In this document: positions 21,701 through 35,197 of the stretch, piece after piece | Layout: each line of letters starts with the position of its first letter | How positions within the stretch are numbered: the first letter of the stretch is position 1 | NCBI RefSeq assembly: GCF_029227915.1 | Contig: NC_079886.1 | Coordinates: forward strand, 25,522,501-25,586,500 | DNA length: 64,000 nucleotides | Reading direction: 5' to 3' | From: Hydractinia symbiolongicarpus | Taxonomy: Eukaryota > Cnidaria > Hydrozoa > Anthoathecata > Hydractiniidae | Program-made: the position numbers and the translations under genes | Notes under the pieces: generated by a model | Seen by the model: only the letters and a program-made list of their open reading frames with translations | Databases searched by the model: none | What the model was told of the DNA's origin: nothing

Positions 21701-24700
21701 AAGTCCTATAGTCAATCGTTTCACTGTTAAAAGCGATGCAACCTAGTAATATCAGAAAAATATCGCTAAATACATGTTGGTACGAAAATGTGACCTAACC
21801 GTTGTAACTGAAGCGGGTTGATACCGTTACAAAGTCAATGAAATGCAGTTTTTGAAACTGTCTCAATTTCCTCGGCGTGCGATATCGGCTAGGATTGGTC
21901 CCACAGTAAAAAATGACTTATATATCTACATTTTTAAATGAAGCGCTACCACAGTGCCCAGTTTAATCGCTGAGTTCCGGCAATCATGCCAATTTAAGAA
22001 GAATGTTATTTCATGGAGTCCATTTTTCTCATTCATCACATTTGTAAGGTCAAAGTCCAAAATCAGTTCAATTAAGACCCACAGTCAATCGTTTCACTGT
22101 TAAAAGCGATGCAACCTAGTAATATCAGAAAAATATCGCTAAATACATGTTGGTACGAAAATGTGACCCAACTGTTGTAACTCAAACGGGCTGATACCGT
22201 TAGAAAGTCAATGATATGTAGTTTTTGAAACTGTCTCCATTTCTTCACCGCCCGCTAACGTCTAAGATTGGTCCCACAGAAAAAAATGACTTATATATCT
22301 ACATTTTTAAATGACGCGCTACCACAGCGCCCAGTGAAATCCCTGAGTTCCGTCAATCATGCCAATTTAAGAAAAATGTTATTGCATGTATTCCAGTTGT
22401 CTCATTCATCACATTTGTAAGGTCACAGTCCAAAATCAGTTCAATTAAGTCCCACAGTCAATCGTTTCACTGTTAAAAGCGGTGCAACCTAGTAATATCA
22501 GAAAAATATCGCTAAATACATGTTGGTACGAAAATGTGACCCAACTGTTGTAACTCAAACGGGCTGATACCGTTAGAAAGTCAATGATATGTAGTTTTTG
22601 AAACTGTCTCCATTTCTTCACCGCCCGCTAACGGCTACGATTGCTCCCACAGTAAAAAATGACTTATTTATCTAAATTTTTAACTGAAACGCTACCACAG
22701 CGCCCAGTGTAATGACTGAGTCCGGGCAATCATGACAAATTAAAAAGAATGTTATTTCTTGGAGTCTACTTGTGTCATTTATCACATTTATATGCTCATA
22801 TTGCAAAATCAGTTCAATTAAGTCCCACAATCAATCGTTTCACTGTTAAAAGCGATGCAACTTAGTAATATCAGAACACTATCGCTAAATACATGTTGGT
22901 ACCATTACGTGACGCAACCGTTGTAACTGAAACGGACTGATACCGTTTGAAAATCAATGAAATGTAGTTTTTGAAACTGTCTCTATTTTTTCACCGCCCG
23001 CTAACGGCTACGATTGGTCCCACAGTAAAAAATGAATTATTTATCTAAATGTTTGAATAAAGCGCTACCACAGCGCCCAGTGTAATGGCTGAGTTCGGGC
23101 AACCATGACAAATTAAAAATAATGTTATTTCTTAGAGTCCACTTGTGTCATTTATCACATTTATAAGCTCATATTGCAAAATCAATTCAATTAAGTCTCA
23201 CAGTTGATCGTGTCACTGTTAAAAGCGATGCAACCTAATAATGTTAGAAAATTATCGCTAAATACAAGTTGGTACGAATATGTGACGCTACCGTTGTAAC
23301 TGAATCGGACTGATACCGTTAGAAAGTCAATGATATGTAGTTTTTGAAACTGTCTCCATTTCTTCACCGCCCGCTAGCGGCTACGATTGCTCCCACAGTA
23401 AAAAATGACTTATTTATCTAAATTTTTAACTGAAACGCTACCACAGCGCCCAGTGTAATGGCTGAGTCCGGGCAATCATGACAAATTAAGAAGAATGTTA
23501 TTTCTTGGAGTCTACTTGTGTCATTTATCACATTTATATGCTCATATTGCAAAATCAGTTCAATTAAGTCCCACAATCAATCGTTTCACTGTTAAAAGCG
23601 ATGCAACTTAGTAGTATCAGAACACTATCGCTAAATACATGTTGGTACCATTATGTGACGCAACCGTTGTAACTCAAACGGACTGATACCGTTTGAAAAT
23701 CAATAAAATGTAGTTTTTGAAACTGTCTCTATTTCTTCACCGCCCGCTAACGGCTACGATTGGTCCCACAGTAAAAAATGAATTATTTATCTAAATGTTT
23801 GAATAAAGCGCTACCACAGCGCCCAGTGTAATGGCTGAGTTCGGGCAACCATGACAAACTAAAAATAATGTTATTTCTTAGAGTCCACTTGTGTCATTTA
23901 TCACATTTATAAGCTCATATTGCAAAATCAATTCAATTAAGTTACACAGTCGATCGTGTCACTGTTAAAAGCGATGCAACCTAATAACATTAGAAAATTA
24001 TCGCTAAATACAAGTTGGTACGAATATGTGACGCAACCGTTGTAACTGAATCGGACTGATACCGTTAGAAAGTCAATGATATGTAGTTTTTGAAACTTTC
24101 TCCATTTCTTCACCGCCCGCTAACGGCTACGATTGGTCCGACAGTAAAAAATGATTTAATTATCTAAATTTTTAAATAAAGCGCTACCACAGAGCCCAGT
24201 GCAATGGCTGAGTTCTGGCAATCGCGTCAAGTTAAGAAGAATGTTATTTCTTGGAGTCCAATTGTGTCATTTATCCCATTTATAAGGTCACAGTCCAGAA
24301 TCAGTTCAATTAAGACCCACAGTCAATCGTTTCACTGTTAAAAGCGATGCAACCTAGTAATATCAGAAAAATATCGCTAAATACATGTTGGTACGAAAAT
24401 GTGACCCAACTGTTGTAACTCAAACGGGCTGATACCGTTAGAAAGTCAATGATATGTAGTTTTTGAAACTGTCTCTATTTCTTCACTGCCCGCTAACGGC
24501 TACGATTAGTCCCACAGAAAAAAATGACTTATAAATCTACATTTTTAAATGACGCGCTACCACAGCGCCCAGTGAAATCACTGAGTTCCGTCAATCATGC
24601 CAATTTAAGAAAAATGTTATTGCATGTATTCCAACTGTCTCATTCATCACATTTGTAAGGTCACAGTCCAAAATCAGTTCAATTAAGTCCCACAGTCAAT

Positions 24701-26409
24701 CGTTTCACTGTTAAAAGCGATGCAACCTAGTAATATCAGAAAAATATCGCTAAATACATGTTGGTACGAAAATGTGACGCAACTGTTGTAACTCAAACGG
24801 GCTGATACCGTTAGAAAGTCAATGATATATAGTTTTTGAAACTGTCTCCATTTCTTCACTGCCCGCTAACAACTACGATTGGTCCGACAGTAAAAAATGA
24901 TTCAATTATCTAAATTTTTAAATAAAGTGCTACCACAGCGCCCAGTGTAATGGCTGAGTTCTGGCAATCGCGTCAAGTTAAGAAGAATGTTATTTCTTGG
25001 AGTCCAATTGTGTCATTTATCACACTTATAAAGTTAAAGTCCAAAATCAGTTCAATTAAGTACCACAGCCAATCGTTTCACTGTAAAAAGCGATGCAACC
25101 TAGTAATATCAGAAAGATATCCCTAAACACATGTTGGTACGAATATGTGATGCAACCGTTGTAACAGAAACGGACTGATACCGTTATAAAGTCAATGAAA
25201 TATAGTGTTTGAAACTGTCTCAATTTCTTCAGCGTGCGATAACGGCTAGGATTGGTCCCACAGTAAAAAACGACTTATATATCTACATTTTTAAATGAAG
25301 CGCTACCACAGCCCCCGGTGTAATCACTGAGCACCGGCAATCATGCCAATTTAAGAAGAATGTTAATTCATGGAATCCACTTGTCTTATTCATCACATTT
25401 GTCAGGTCACAGTCCAAAATCAGTTCAATTAAGACCTATAGTCAATCGTTTCACTGTTAAAAGCGATGCAACCTAGTAATATCGGAAAAATATCGCTAAA
25501 TACATGTTGGTACGAAAATGTGACCTAACTGTTGTAACTGAAACGGATTGATACCGTTACAAAGTCAATGAAATGCAGTTTTTGAAACTGTCTCAATTTC
25601 CTCGGCGTGCGATAGCGGCTAGGAGTGGTCCCACAGTAAAAAATGACTTATATACCTACATTTTTAAATGAAGCGCTACCACAGTGCCCAGTTTAATCGC
25701 TGAGTTCCGGCAATCATGCCAATTTAAGAAGAATGTTATTTCATGGAGTCCATTTTTCTCATTCATCACATTTGTAAGGTCACAATCCAAAAACAGTACA
25801 ATTAAGTCCCACAGTCACTCGTTTCACTGTTAAAGGCGATGCAACCTAGTAATATCAGAAAAATATCGATAAATACATGTTGGTACGAAAATGTGACCAA
25901 ACTGTTGTACCTCAAACAGGCTGACACCGTTAGAAAGTCAATGAAATGCAGTTTTTGAAACTGTCTCAATTTCCTCGGCGTGCGATAGCGGCTTATTTCT
26001 TGGAGTCTACTTGTGTCATTTATCACATTTATATGCTCATATTGCAAAATCAGTTCAATTAAGTCCCACAATCAATCGTTTCACTGTTAAAAGCGATGCA
26101 ACTTAGTAGTATCAGAACACTATCGCTTAGTACATGTTGGTACCAATATGTGACGCAACCGTTGTAACTGAAACTCAATTTCTTCAGCGTGCGATAACGG
26201 CTAGGATTGGTCCCACAGAAAAAAATGACTTATATATCTACATTTTTAAATGACGCGCTACCACAGCACCCAGTGAAATCACTGAGCTCCGTCAATCATG
26301 CCAATTTAAGAAGAATGTTATTGCATGTATTCCAATTGCCTCAATGATCACATTTATAAAGTGAAAGTCCAAAATCAGTTCAAGTATGTCCCACAGTCAA
26401 TCGTTTCAC
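18741..26409 (+). repeat. Higher-order block 5 (21 units, 7,669 bp)
   Basis: Units start at 18741, 19114, 19487, 19860, 20233, 20606, 20979, 21352, 21725, 22098, 22471, 22844, 23217, 23590, 23963, 24336, 24709, 25082, 25455, 25828 and 26085. A nested period is visible: units 19487-20606 match units 22098-23217 at 2,611 bp (seven units), and the pair at 24336-24709 repeats them again six units later. New subtypes appear here: CACCGCCCGCTAACGGCTACG units, CCTAATAATGTTAG units with AAATACAAGTTGG, and the ACTTGAATCAG unit at 21352. The block ends in landmark copy 5. Confidence 0.83.
25828..26409 (+). repeat. Landmark pair, copy 5
   Basis: Same deletions, 7,669 bp after copy 4. It reads CTGTTGTACCTC, a change shared only with copy 6, so copies 5 and 6 are each other's closest relatives at that position. 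Confidence 0.92.
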
Positions 26410-28483
26410 TGTTAAAAGCGATGCAACCTAGTAATATCAGAAAAATATCGCTAAATACATGTTGGTACGAATATGTGACGCAAACGTTGTAACTGAAACG
26501 GACTGATACCGTTAGAAAGTCAATGAAATGTAGTTTTTGAAACTGTGTCTATTTCTTCAGCGTGCGATAACGGCTAGGATTGTTCCAACAGTAAAAAATG
26601 AGTTATTTATTTACATTTTTAAATGAAGCGCTACCACAGCGCCCAGTTTAATCGCTGAGTTCCGGCAATCATGCCAATTTAAGAAGAATGTTATTTCATG
26701 GAGTCCCATTGTCTCATTCATCACATTTGTAAGCTCACAGTCCAAAATCAGTTCAATTAAGTCCCACAGTCACTCGTTTCACTGTTAAAGGCGATGCAAC
26801 CTAGTAATATCAGAAAAATATCGATAAATACATGTTGGTACGAAAATGTGACCAAACTGTTGCAACTCAAACAGGCTGACACCGTTAGAAAGTCAATGAA
26901 ATGCAGTTTTTGAAACTGTCTCAATTTCCTCGGCGTGCGATAGCGGCTAGGATTGGTCCCACAGTAAAAAATGACTTATATATCTACATTTTTAAATGAA
27001 GCGCTACCACAGTGCCCAGTTTAATCGCTGAGTTCCGGCAATCATGCCAATTTAAGAAGAATGTTATTTCATGGATTCCATTTGTCTCATTCATCACATT
27101 TGTAAGGTCAAAGTCCAAAATCACTTCAATTAAGACCCACAGTCAATCGTTTCACTGTTAAAAGCGATGCAACCTAGTAATATCAGAAAAATATCGCAAA
27201 ATACATGTTGGTACAAATATGTGAACCAACCATTCCAACTCAAACGGACTGGCACCGTTAGAAAGGAAATGAAATGTAGTTTTTGAAACTGTTTCTATTT
27301 CTTCAGCGCGCGCTAACGGCTAGGCTTGGTCCCACAGTAAAAAATGACTCATTTATCTAAATTTGTAATTAAATCGCTAACGGAGCGCCCAGTGTAATCG
27401 CTGAGCACCGGCAATCATGCCAATTTAAGAAGAATGTTAATTCATGGAATCCACTTGTCTTATTCATCACATTTGTCAGGTCACAGTCCAAAATCAGTTC
27501 AATTAAGACCTATAGTCAATCGTTTCACTGTTAAAAGCGATGCAACCTAGTAATATCGGAAAAATATCGCTAAATACATGTTGGTACGAAAATGTGACCT
27601 AACTGTTGTAACTGAAACGGATTGATACCGTTACAAAGTCAATGAAATGCAGTTTTTGAAACTGTCTCAATTTCCTCGGCGTGCGATAGCGGCTAGGAGT
27701 TGTCCCACAGTAAAAAATGACTTATATACCTACATTTTTAAATGAAGCGCTACCACAGTGCCCAGTTTAATCGCTGAGTTCCGGCAATCATGCCAATTTA
27801 AGAAGAATGTTATTTCATGGAGTCCATTTTTCTCATTCATCACATTTGTAAGGTCACAATCCAAAATCAGTACAATTAAGTCCCACAGTCACTCGTTTCA
27901 CTGTTAAAGGCGATGCAACCTAGTAATATCAGAAAAATATCGATAAATACATGTTGGTACGAAAATGTGACCAAACTGTTGTACCTCAAACAGGCTGACA
28001 CCGTTAGAAAGTCAATGAAATGCAGTTTTTGAAACTGTCTCAATTTCCTCGGCGTGCGATAGCGGCTTATTTCTTGGAGTCTACTTGTGTCATTTATCAC
28101 ATTTATATGCTCATATTGCAAAATCAGTTCAATTAAGTCCCACAATCAATCGTTTCACTGTTAAAAGCGATGCAACTTAGTAGTATCAGAACACTATCGC
28201 TTAGTACATGTTGGTACCAATATGTGACGCAACCGTTGTAACTGAAACTCAATTTCTTCAGCGTGCGATAACGGCTAGGATTGGTCCCACAGAAAAAAAT
28301 GACTTATATATCTACATTTTTAAATGACGCGCTACCACAGCACCCAGTGAAATCACTGAGCTCCGTCAATCATGCCAATTTAAGAAGAATGTTATTGCAT
28401 GTATTCCAATTGCCTCAATGATCACATTTATAAAGTGAAAGTCCAAAATCAGTTCAAGTATGTCCCACAGTCAATCGTTTCAC
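26410..28483 (+). repeat. Higher-order block 6 (6 units, 2,074 bp)
   Basis: Units start at 26410, 26783, 27156, 27529, 27902 and 28159. The unit at 27156 is a three-part mosaic: it starts like the unit at 19487, switches near 27190 to the ACAAATATGTGAACCAACC subtype of units 21352/35198, and finishes like the unit at 17413/25082 (AATCCACTTGTCTTATTC). It marks the join between two large duplicated segments. Confidence 0.85.
27902..28483 (+). repeat. Landmark pair, copy 6 (last in window)
   Basis: Same junctions, 2,074 bp after copy 5. No later copy of the 257/325-bp pair exists in the remaining 35 kb, which shows that this deletion lineage is confined to the left part of the window. Confidence 0.92.
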
Positions 28484-31400
28484 TGTTAAAAGCGATGCAA
28501 CCTAGTAATATCAGAAAAATATCGCTAAATACATGTTGGTACGAATATGTGACGCAAACGTTGTAACTGAAACGGACTGATACCGTTAGAAAGTCAATGA
28601 AATGTAGTTTTTGAAACTGTGTCTATTTCTTCAGCGTGCGATAACGGCTAGGATTGTTCCAACAGTAAAAAATGAGTTATTTATTTACATTTTTAAATGA
28701 AGCGCTACCACAGCGCCCAGTTTAATCGCTGAGTTCCGGCAATCATGCCAATTTAAGAAGAATGTTATTTCATGGAGTCCCATTGTCTCATTCATCACAT
28801 TTGTAAGCTCACAGTCCAAAATCAGTTCAATTAAGTCCCACAGTCACTCGTTTCACTGTTAAAGGCGATGCAACCTAGTAATATCAGAAAAATATCGATA
28901 AATACATGTTGGTACGAAAATGTGACCAAACTGTTGCAACTCAAACAGGCTGACACCGTTAGAAAGTCAATGAAATGCAGTTTTTGAAACTGTCTCAATT
29001 TCCTCGGCGTGCGATAGCGGCTAGGATTGGTCCCACAGTAAAAAATGACTTATATATCTACATTTTTAAATGAAGCGCTACCACAGTGCCCAGTTTAATC
29101 GCTGAGTTCCGGCAATCATGCCAATTTAAGAAGAATGTTATTTCATGGATTCCATTTGTCTCATTCATCACATTTGTAAGGTCAAAGTCCAAAATCACTT
29201 CAATTAAGACCCACAGTCAATCGTTTCACTGTTAAAAGCGATGCAACCTAGTAATATCAGAAAAATATCGCTAAATACATGTTGGTACGAAAATGTGACC
29301 CAACTGTTGTAACTCAAACGGGCTGATACCGTTAGAAAGTCAATGATATGTAGTTTTTGACACTGTCTCCATTTCTTCACCGCCCGCTAACGGCTGCGAT
29401 TGGTCCCACAGAAAAAAATGACTTATATATCTACATTTTTAAATGACGCGCTACCACAGCGCCCAGTGAAATCACTGAGTTCCGTCAATCATGCCAATTT
29501 AAGAAAAATGTTATTGCATGTATTCCAATTGTCTCATTCATCACATTTGTAAGGTCACAGTCCAAAATCAGTTCAATTAAGTCTCACAGTCAATCGTTTC
29601 ACTGTTAAAAGCGATGCAACCTAGTAATATCAGAAAAATATCGCTAAATACATGTTGGTACGAAAATGTGACCCAACTGTTGTAACTCAAACGGGCTGAT
29701 ACCGTTAGAAAGTCAATGATATGTAGTTTTTGAAACTGTCTCCATTTCTTCACCGCCCGCTAACGGCTACGATTGCTCCCACAGTAAAAAATGACTTATT
29801 TATCTAAATTTTTAACTGAAACGCTACCACAGCGCCCAGTGTAATGGCTCAGTCCGGGCAATCATGAAAAATTAAAAAGAATGTGATTTCTTGGAGTCTA
29901 CTTGTGTCATTTATCACATTTATATGCTCATATTGCAAAATCAGTTCAATTAAGTCCCACAATCAATCGTTTCACTGGTAAAAGCGATGCAACTTAGTAA
30001 TATCAGAACACTATCGCTAAATACATGTTGGTACCATTACGTGACGCAACCGTTGTAACTGAAACGGACTGATACCGTTTGAAAATCAATGAAATGTAGT
30101 TTTTGAAACTGTCTCTATTTCTTCACCGCCCACTAACGGCTACGATTGGTCGCACAGTAAAAAATGAATTATTTATCTAAATGTTTGAATAAAGCGCTAC
30201 CACAGCGCCCAGTGTAATGGCTAAGTTCGGGCAACCATGACAAATTAAAAATAATGTTATTTCTTAGAGTCCACTTGTGTCATTTATCACATTTATAAGC
30301 TCATATTGCAAAATCAATTCAATTAAGTCTCACAGTCGATCGTGTCACTGTTAAAAGCGATGCAACCTAATAATGTTAGAAAATTATCGCTAAATACAAG
30401 TTGGTACGAATATGTGACGCAACCGTTGTAACTGAATCGGACTGATACCGTTAGAAAGTCAATGATATGTAGTTTTTGAAACTGTCTCCATTTCTTCACC
30501 GCCCGCTAGCGGCTACGATTGCTCCCACAGTAAAAAATGACTTATTTATCTAAATTTTTAACTGAAACGCTACCACAGCGCCCAGTGTAATGGCTGAGTC
30601 CGGGCAATCATGACAAATTAAGAAGAATGTTATTTCTTGGAGTCTACTTGTGTCATTTATCACATTTATAAGCTCATATTGCAAAATCAATTCAATTAAG
30701 TCTCACAGTCGATCGTGTCACTGTTAAAACCGATGCAACCTAATAATATTAGAAAATTATCGCTAAATACAAGTTGGTACGAATATGTGACGCAACCGTT
30801 GTAACTGAAACGGACTGATACCGTTAGAAAGTCAATGATATCTAGTTTTTGAAACTTTCTCCATTTCTTCACCGCCCGCTAACGGCTACGATTGGTCCGA
30901 CAGTAAAAAATGATTCAATTATCTAAATTTTTAAATAAAGCGCTACCACAGCGCCCAGTGTAATGGCTGAGTACTGGCAATCGCGTCAAGTTAAGAAGAA
31001 TGTTATTTCTTGGAGTCCAAATGTGTCATTTATCACATTTATAAGGTCACACTCCAGAATCAGTTCAATTTATTCCCACAGTCAATCGTTTCACTGTTAA
31101 AAGCGATGCAACCTACTTGAATCAGAAAAATATCGCAAAATACATGTTGGTACAAATATGTGAACCAACCATTGCAACTCAAACGGACTGGCACCGTTAG
31201 AAAGGAAATGAAATGTAGTTTTTGAAACTGTTTCTATTTCTTCAGCGCGCGCTAACGGCTAGGCTTGGTCCCACAGTAAAAAATGACTCATTTATCTAAA
31301 TTTGTAATTAAATTGCTAACGGAGCGCCCAGTGTAATCGCTGAGCACCGGCAATCATGCCAATTTAAGAAGAATGTTAATTCATGGAATCCAATTGTCTC

Positions 31401-34400
31401 ATTCATCACATTTGTCAGGTCACAGTCCAAAATCAGTTCAATTAAGTCCTATAGTCAATCGTTTCACTGTTAAAAGCGATGCAACCTAGTAATATCAGAA
31501 AAATATCGCTAAATACATGTTGGTACGAAAATGTGACCTAACCGTTGTAACTGAAGCGGGTTGATACCGTTACAAAGTCAATGAAATGCAGTTTTTGAAA
31601 CTGTCTCAATTTCCTCGGCGTGCGATATCGGCTAGGATTGGTCCCACAGTAAAAAATGACTTATATATCTACATTTTTAAATGAAGCGCTACCACAGTGC
31701 CCAGTTTAATCGCTGAGTTCCGGCAATCATGCCAATTTAAGAAGAATGTTATTTCATGGAGTCCATTTTTCTCATTCATCACATTTGTAAGGTCAAAGTC
31801 CAAAATCAGTTCAATTAAGACCCACAGTCAATCGTTTCACTGTTAAAAGCGATGCAACCTAGTAATATCAGAAAAATATCGCTAAATACATGTTGGTACG
31901 AAAATGTGACCTAACCGTTGTAACTGAAGCGGGTTGATACCGTTACAAAGTCAATGAAATGCAGTTTTTGAAACTGTCTCAATTTCCTCGGCGTGCGATA
32001 TCGGCTAGGATTGGTCCCACAGTAAAAAATGACTTATATATCTACATTTTTAAATGAAGCGCTACCACAGTGCCCAGTTTAATCGCTGAGTTCCGGCAAT
32101 CATGCCAATTTAAGAAGAATGTTATTTCATGGAGTCCATTTTTCTCATTCATCACATTTGTAAGGTCAAAGTCCAAAATCAGTTCAATTAAGACCCACAG
32201 TCAATCGTTTCACTGTTAAAAGCGATGCAACCTAGTAATATCAGAAAAATATCGCTAAATACATGTTGGTACGAAAATGTGACCCAACTGTTGTAACTCA
32301 AACGGGCTGATACCGTTAGAAAGTCAATGATATGTAGTTTTTGAAACTGTCTCCATTTCTTCACCGCCCGCTAACGGCTACGATTGGTCCCACAGAAAAA
32401 AATGACTTATATATCTACATTTTTAAATGACGCGCTACCACAGCGCCCAGTGAAATCACTGAGTTCCGTCAATCATGCCAATTTAAGAAAAATGTTATTG
32501 CATGTATTCCAGTTGTCTCATTCATCACATTTGTAAGGTCACAGTCCAAAATCAGTTCAATTAAGTCCCACAGTCAATCGTTTCACTGTTAAAAGCGGTG
32601 CAACCTAGTAATATCAGAAAAATATCGCTAAATACATGTTGGTACGAAAATGTGACCCAACTGTTGTAACTCAAACGGGCTGATACCGTTAGAAAGTCAA
32701 TGATATGTAGTTTTTGAAACTGTCTCCATTTCTTCACCGCCCGCTAACGGCTACGATTCCTCCCACAGTAAAAAATGACTTATTTATCTAAATTTTTAAC
32801 TGAAACGCTACCACAGCGCCCAGTGTAATGACTGAGTCCGGGCAATCATGACAAATTAAAAAGAATGTTATTTCTTGTAGTCTACTTGTGTCATTTATCA
32901 CATTTATATGCTCATATTGCAAAATCAGTTCAATTAAGTCCCACAATCAATCGTTTCACTGTTAAAAGCGATGCAACTTAGTAATATCAGAACACTATCG
33001 CTAAATACATGTTGGTACCATTACGTGACGCAACCGTTGTAACTGAAACGGACTGATACCGTTTGAAAATCAATGAAATGTAGTTTTTGAAACTGTCTCT
33101 ATTTTTTCACCGCCCGCTAACGGCTACGATTGGTCCCACAGTAAAAAATGAATTATTTATCTAAATGTTTGAATAAAGCGCTACCACAGCGCCCAGTGTA
33201 ATGGCTGAGTTCGGGCAACCATGACAAATTAAAAATAATGTTATTTCTTAGAGTCCACTTGTGTCATTTATCACATTTATAAGCTCACATTGCAAAATCA
33301 ATTCAATTAAGTCTCACAGTTGATCGTGTCACTGTTAAAAGCGATGCAACCTAATAATGTTAGAAAATTATCGCTAAATACAAGTTGGTACGAATATGTG
33401 ACGCTACCGTTGTAACTGAATCGGACTGATACCGTTAGAAAGTCAATGATATGTAGTTTTTGAAACTGTCTCCATTTCTTCACCGCCCGCTAGCGGCTAC
33501 GATTGCTCCCACAGTAAAAAATGACTTATTTATCTAAATTTTTAACTGAAACGCTACCACAGCGCCCAGTGTAATGGCTGAGTCCGGGCAATCATGACAA
33601 ATTAAGAAGAATGTTATTTCTTGGAGTCTACTTGTGTCATTTATCACATTTATATGCTCATATTGCAAAATCAGTTCAATTAAGTCCCACAATCAATCGT
33701 TTCACTGTTAAAAGCGATGCAACTTAGTAGTATCAGAACACTATCGCTAAATACATGTTGGTACCATTATGTGACGCAACCGTTGTAACTCAAACGGACT
33801 GATACCGTTTGAAAATCAATAAAATGTAGTTTTTGAAACTGTCTCTATTTCTTCACCGCCCGCTAACGGCTACGATTGGTCCCACAGTAAAAAATGAATT
33901 ATTTATCTAAATGTTTGAATAAAGCGCTACCACAGCGCCCAGTGTAATGGCTGAGTTCGGGCAACCATGACAAACTAAAAATAATGTTATTTCTTAGAGT
34001 CCACTTGTGTCATTTATCACATTTATAAGCTCATATTGCAAAATCAATTCAATTAAGTCTCACAGTCGATCGTGTCACTGTTAAAAGCGATGCAACCTAA
34101 TAACATTAGAAAATTATCGCTAAATACAAGTTGGTACGAATATGTGACGCAACCGTTGTAACTGAATCGGACTGATACCGTTAGAAAGTCAATGATATGT
34201 AGTTTTTGAAACTTTCTCCATTTCTTCACCGCCCGCTAACGGCTACGATTGGTCCGACAGTAAAAAATGATTTAATTATCTAAATTTTTAAATAAAGCGC
34301 TACCACAGAGCCCAGTGCAATGGCTGAGTTCTGGCAATCGCGTCAAGTTAAGAAGAATGTTATTTCTTGGAGTCCAATTGTGTCATTTATCCCATTTATA

Positions 34401-35197
34401 AGGTCACAGTCCAGAATCAGTTCAATTAAGACCCACAGTCAATCGTTTCACTGTTAAAAGCGATGCAACCTAGTAATATCAGAAAAATATCGCTAAATAC
34501 ATGTTGGTACGAAAATGTGACCCAACTGTTGTAACTCAAACGGGCTGATACCGTTAGAAAGTCAATGATATGTAATTTTTGAAACTGTCTCTATTTCTTC
34601 ACTGCCCGCTAACGGCTACGATTAGTCCCACAGAAAAAAATGACTTATAAATCTACATTTTTAAATGACGCGCTACCACAGCGCCCAGTGAAATCACTGA
34701 GTTCCGTCAATCATGCCAATTTAAGAAAAATGTTATTGCATGTATTCCAACTGTCTCATTCATCACATTTGTAAGGTCACAGTCCAAAATCAGTTCAATT
34801 AAGTCCCACAGTCAATCGTTTCACTGTTAAAAGCGATGCAACCTAGTAATATCAGAAAAATATCGCTAAATACATGTTGGTACGAAAATGTGACGCAACT
34901 GTTGTAACTCAAACGGGCTGATACCGTTAGAAAGTCAATGATATATAGTTTTTGAAACTGTCTCCATTTCTTCACTGCCCGCTAACAACTACGATTGGTC
35001 CGACAGTAAAAAATGATTCAATTATCTAAATTTTTAAATAAAGTGCTACCACAGCGCCCAGTGTAATGGCTGAGTTCTGGCAATCGCGTCAAGTTAAGAA
35101 GAATGTTATTTCTTGGAGTCCAATTGTGTCATTTATCACATTTATAAGGTCACAGTCCAGAATCAGTTCAATTTATTCCCACAGTCAATCGTTTCAC
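28484..35197 (+). repeat. Second copy of the 18.7-25.1 kb segment (18 units)
   Basis: Units start at 28484, 28857, 29230, 29603, 29976, 30349, 30722, 31095, 31468, 31841, 32214, 32587, 32960, 33333, 33706, 34079, 34452 and 34825. They match units 18741-24709 one for one at an offset of 9,743 bp up to 31468. One extra unit (31841, a copy of 31468) then raises the offset to 10,116 bp. Only scattered single-base differences are visible, for example A at 20250 versus C at 29993. Rare marks are shared, such as CACTGGTAAAAGC in units 20233 and 29976. Confidence 0.87.

Noticed and set aside
7808-28145. Six 89-codon minus-strand frames with nearly the same translation
   Set aside because: Each is produced by the same 116-bp deletion in a satellite unit. 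No start context, domain or codon bias is evident, and DNA-level copying explains the identity.
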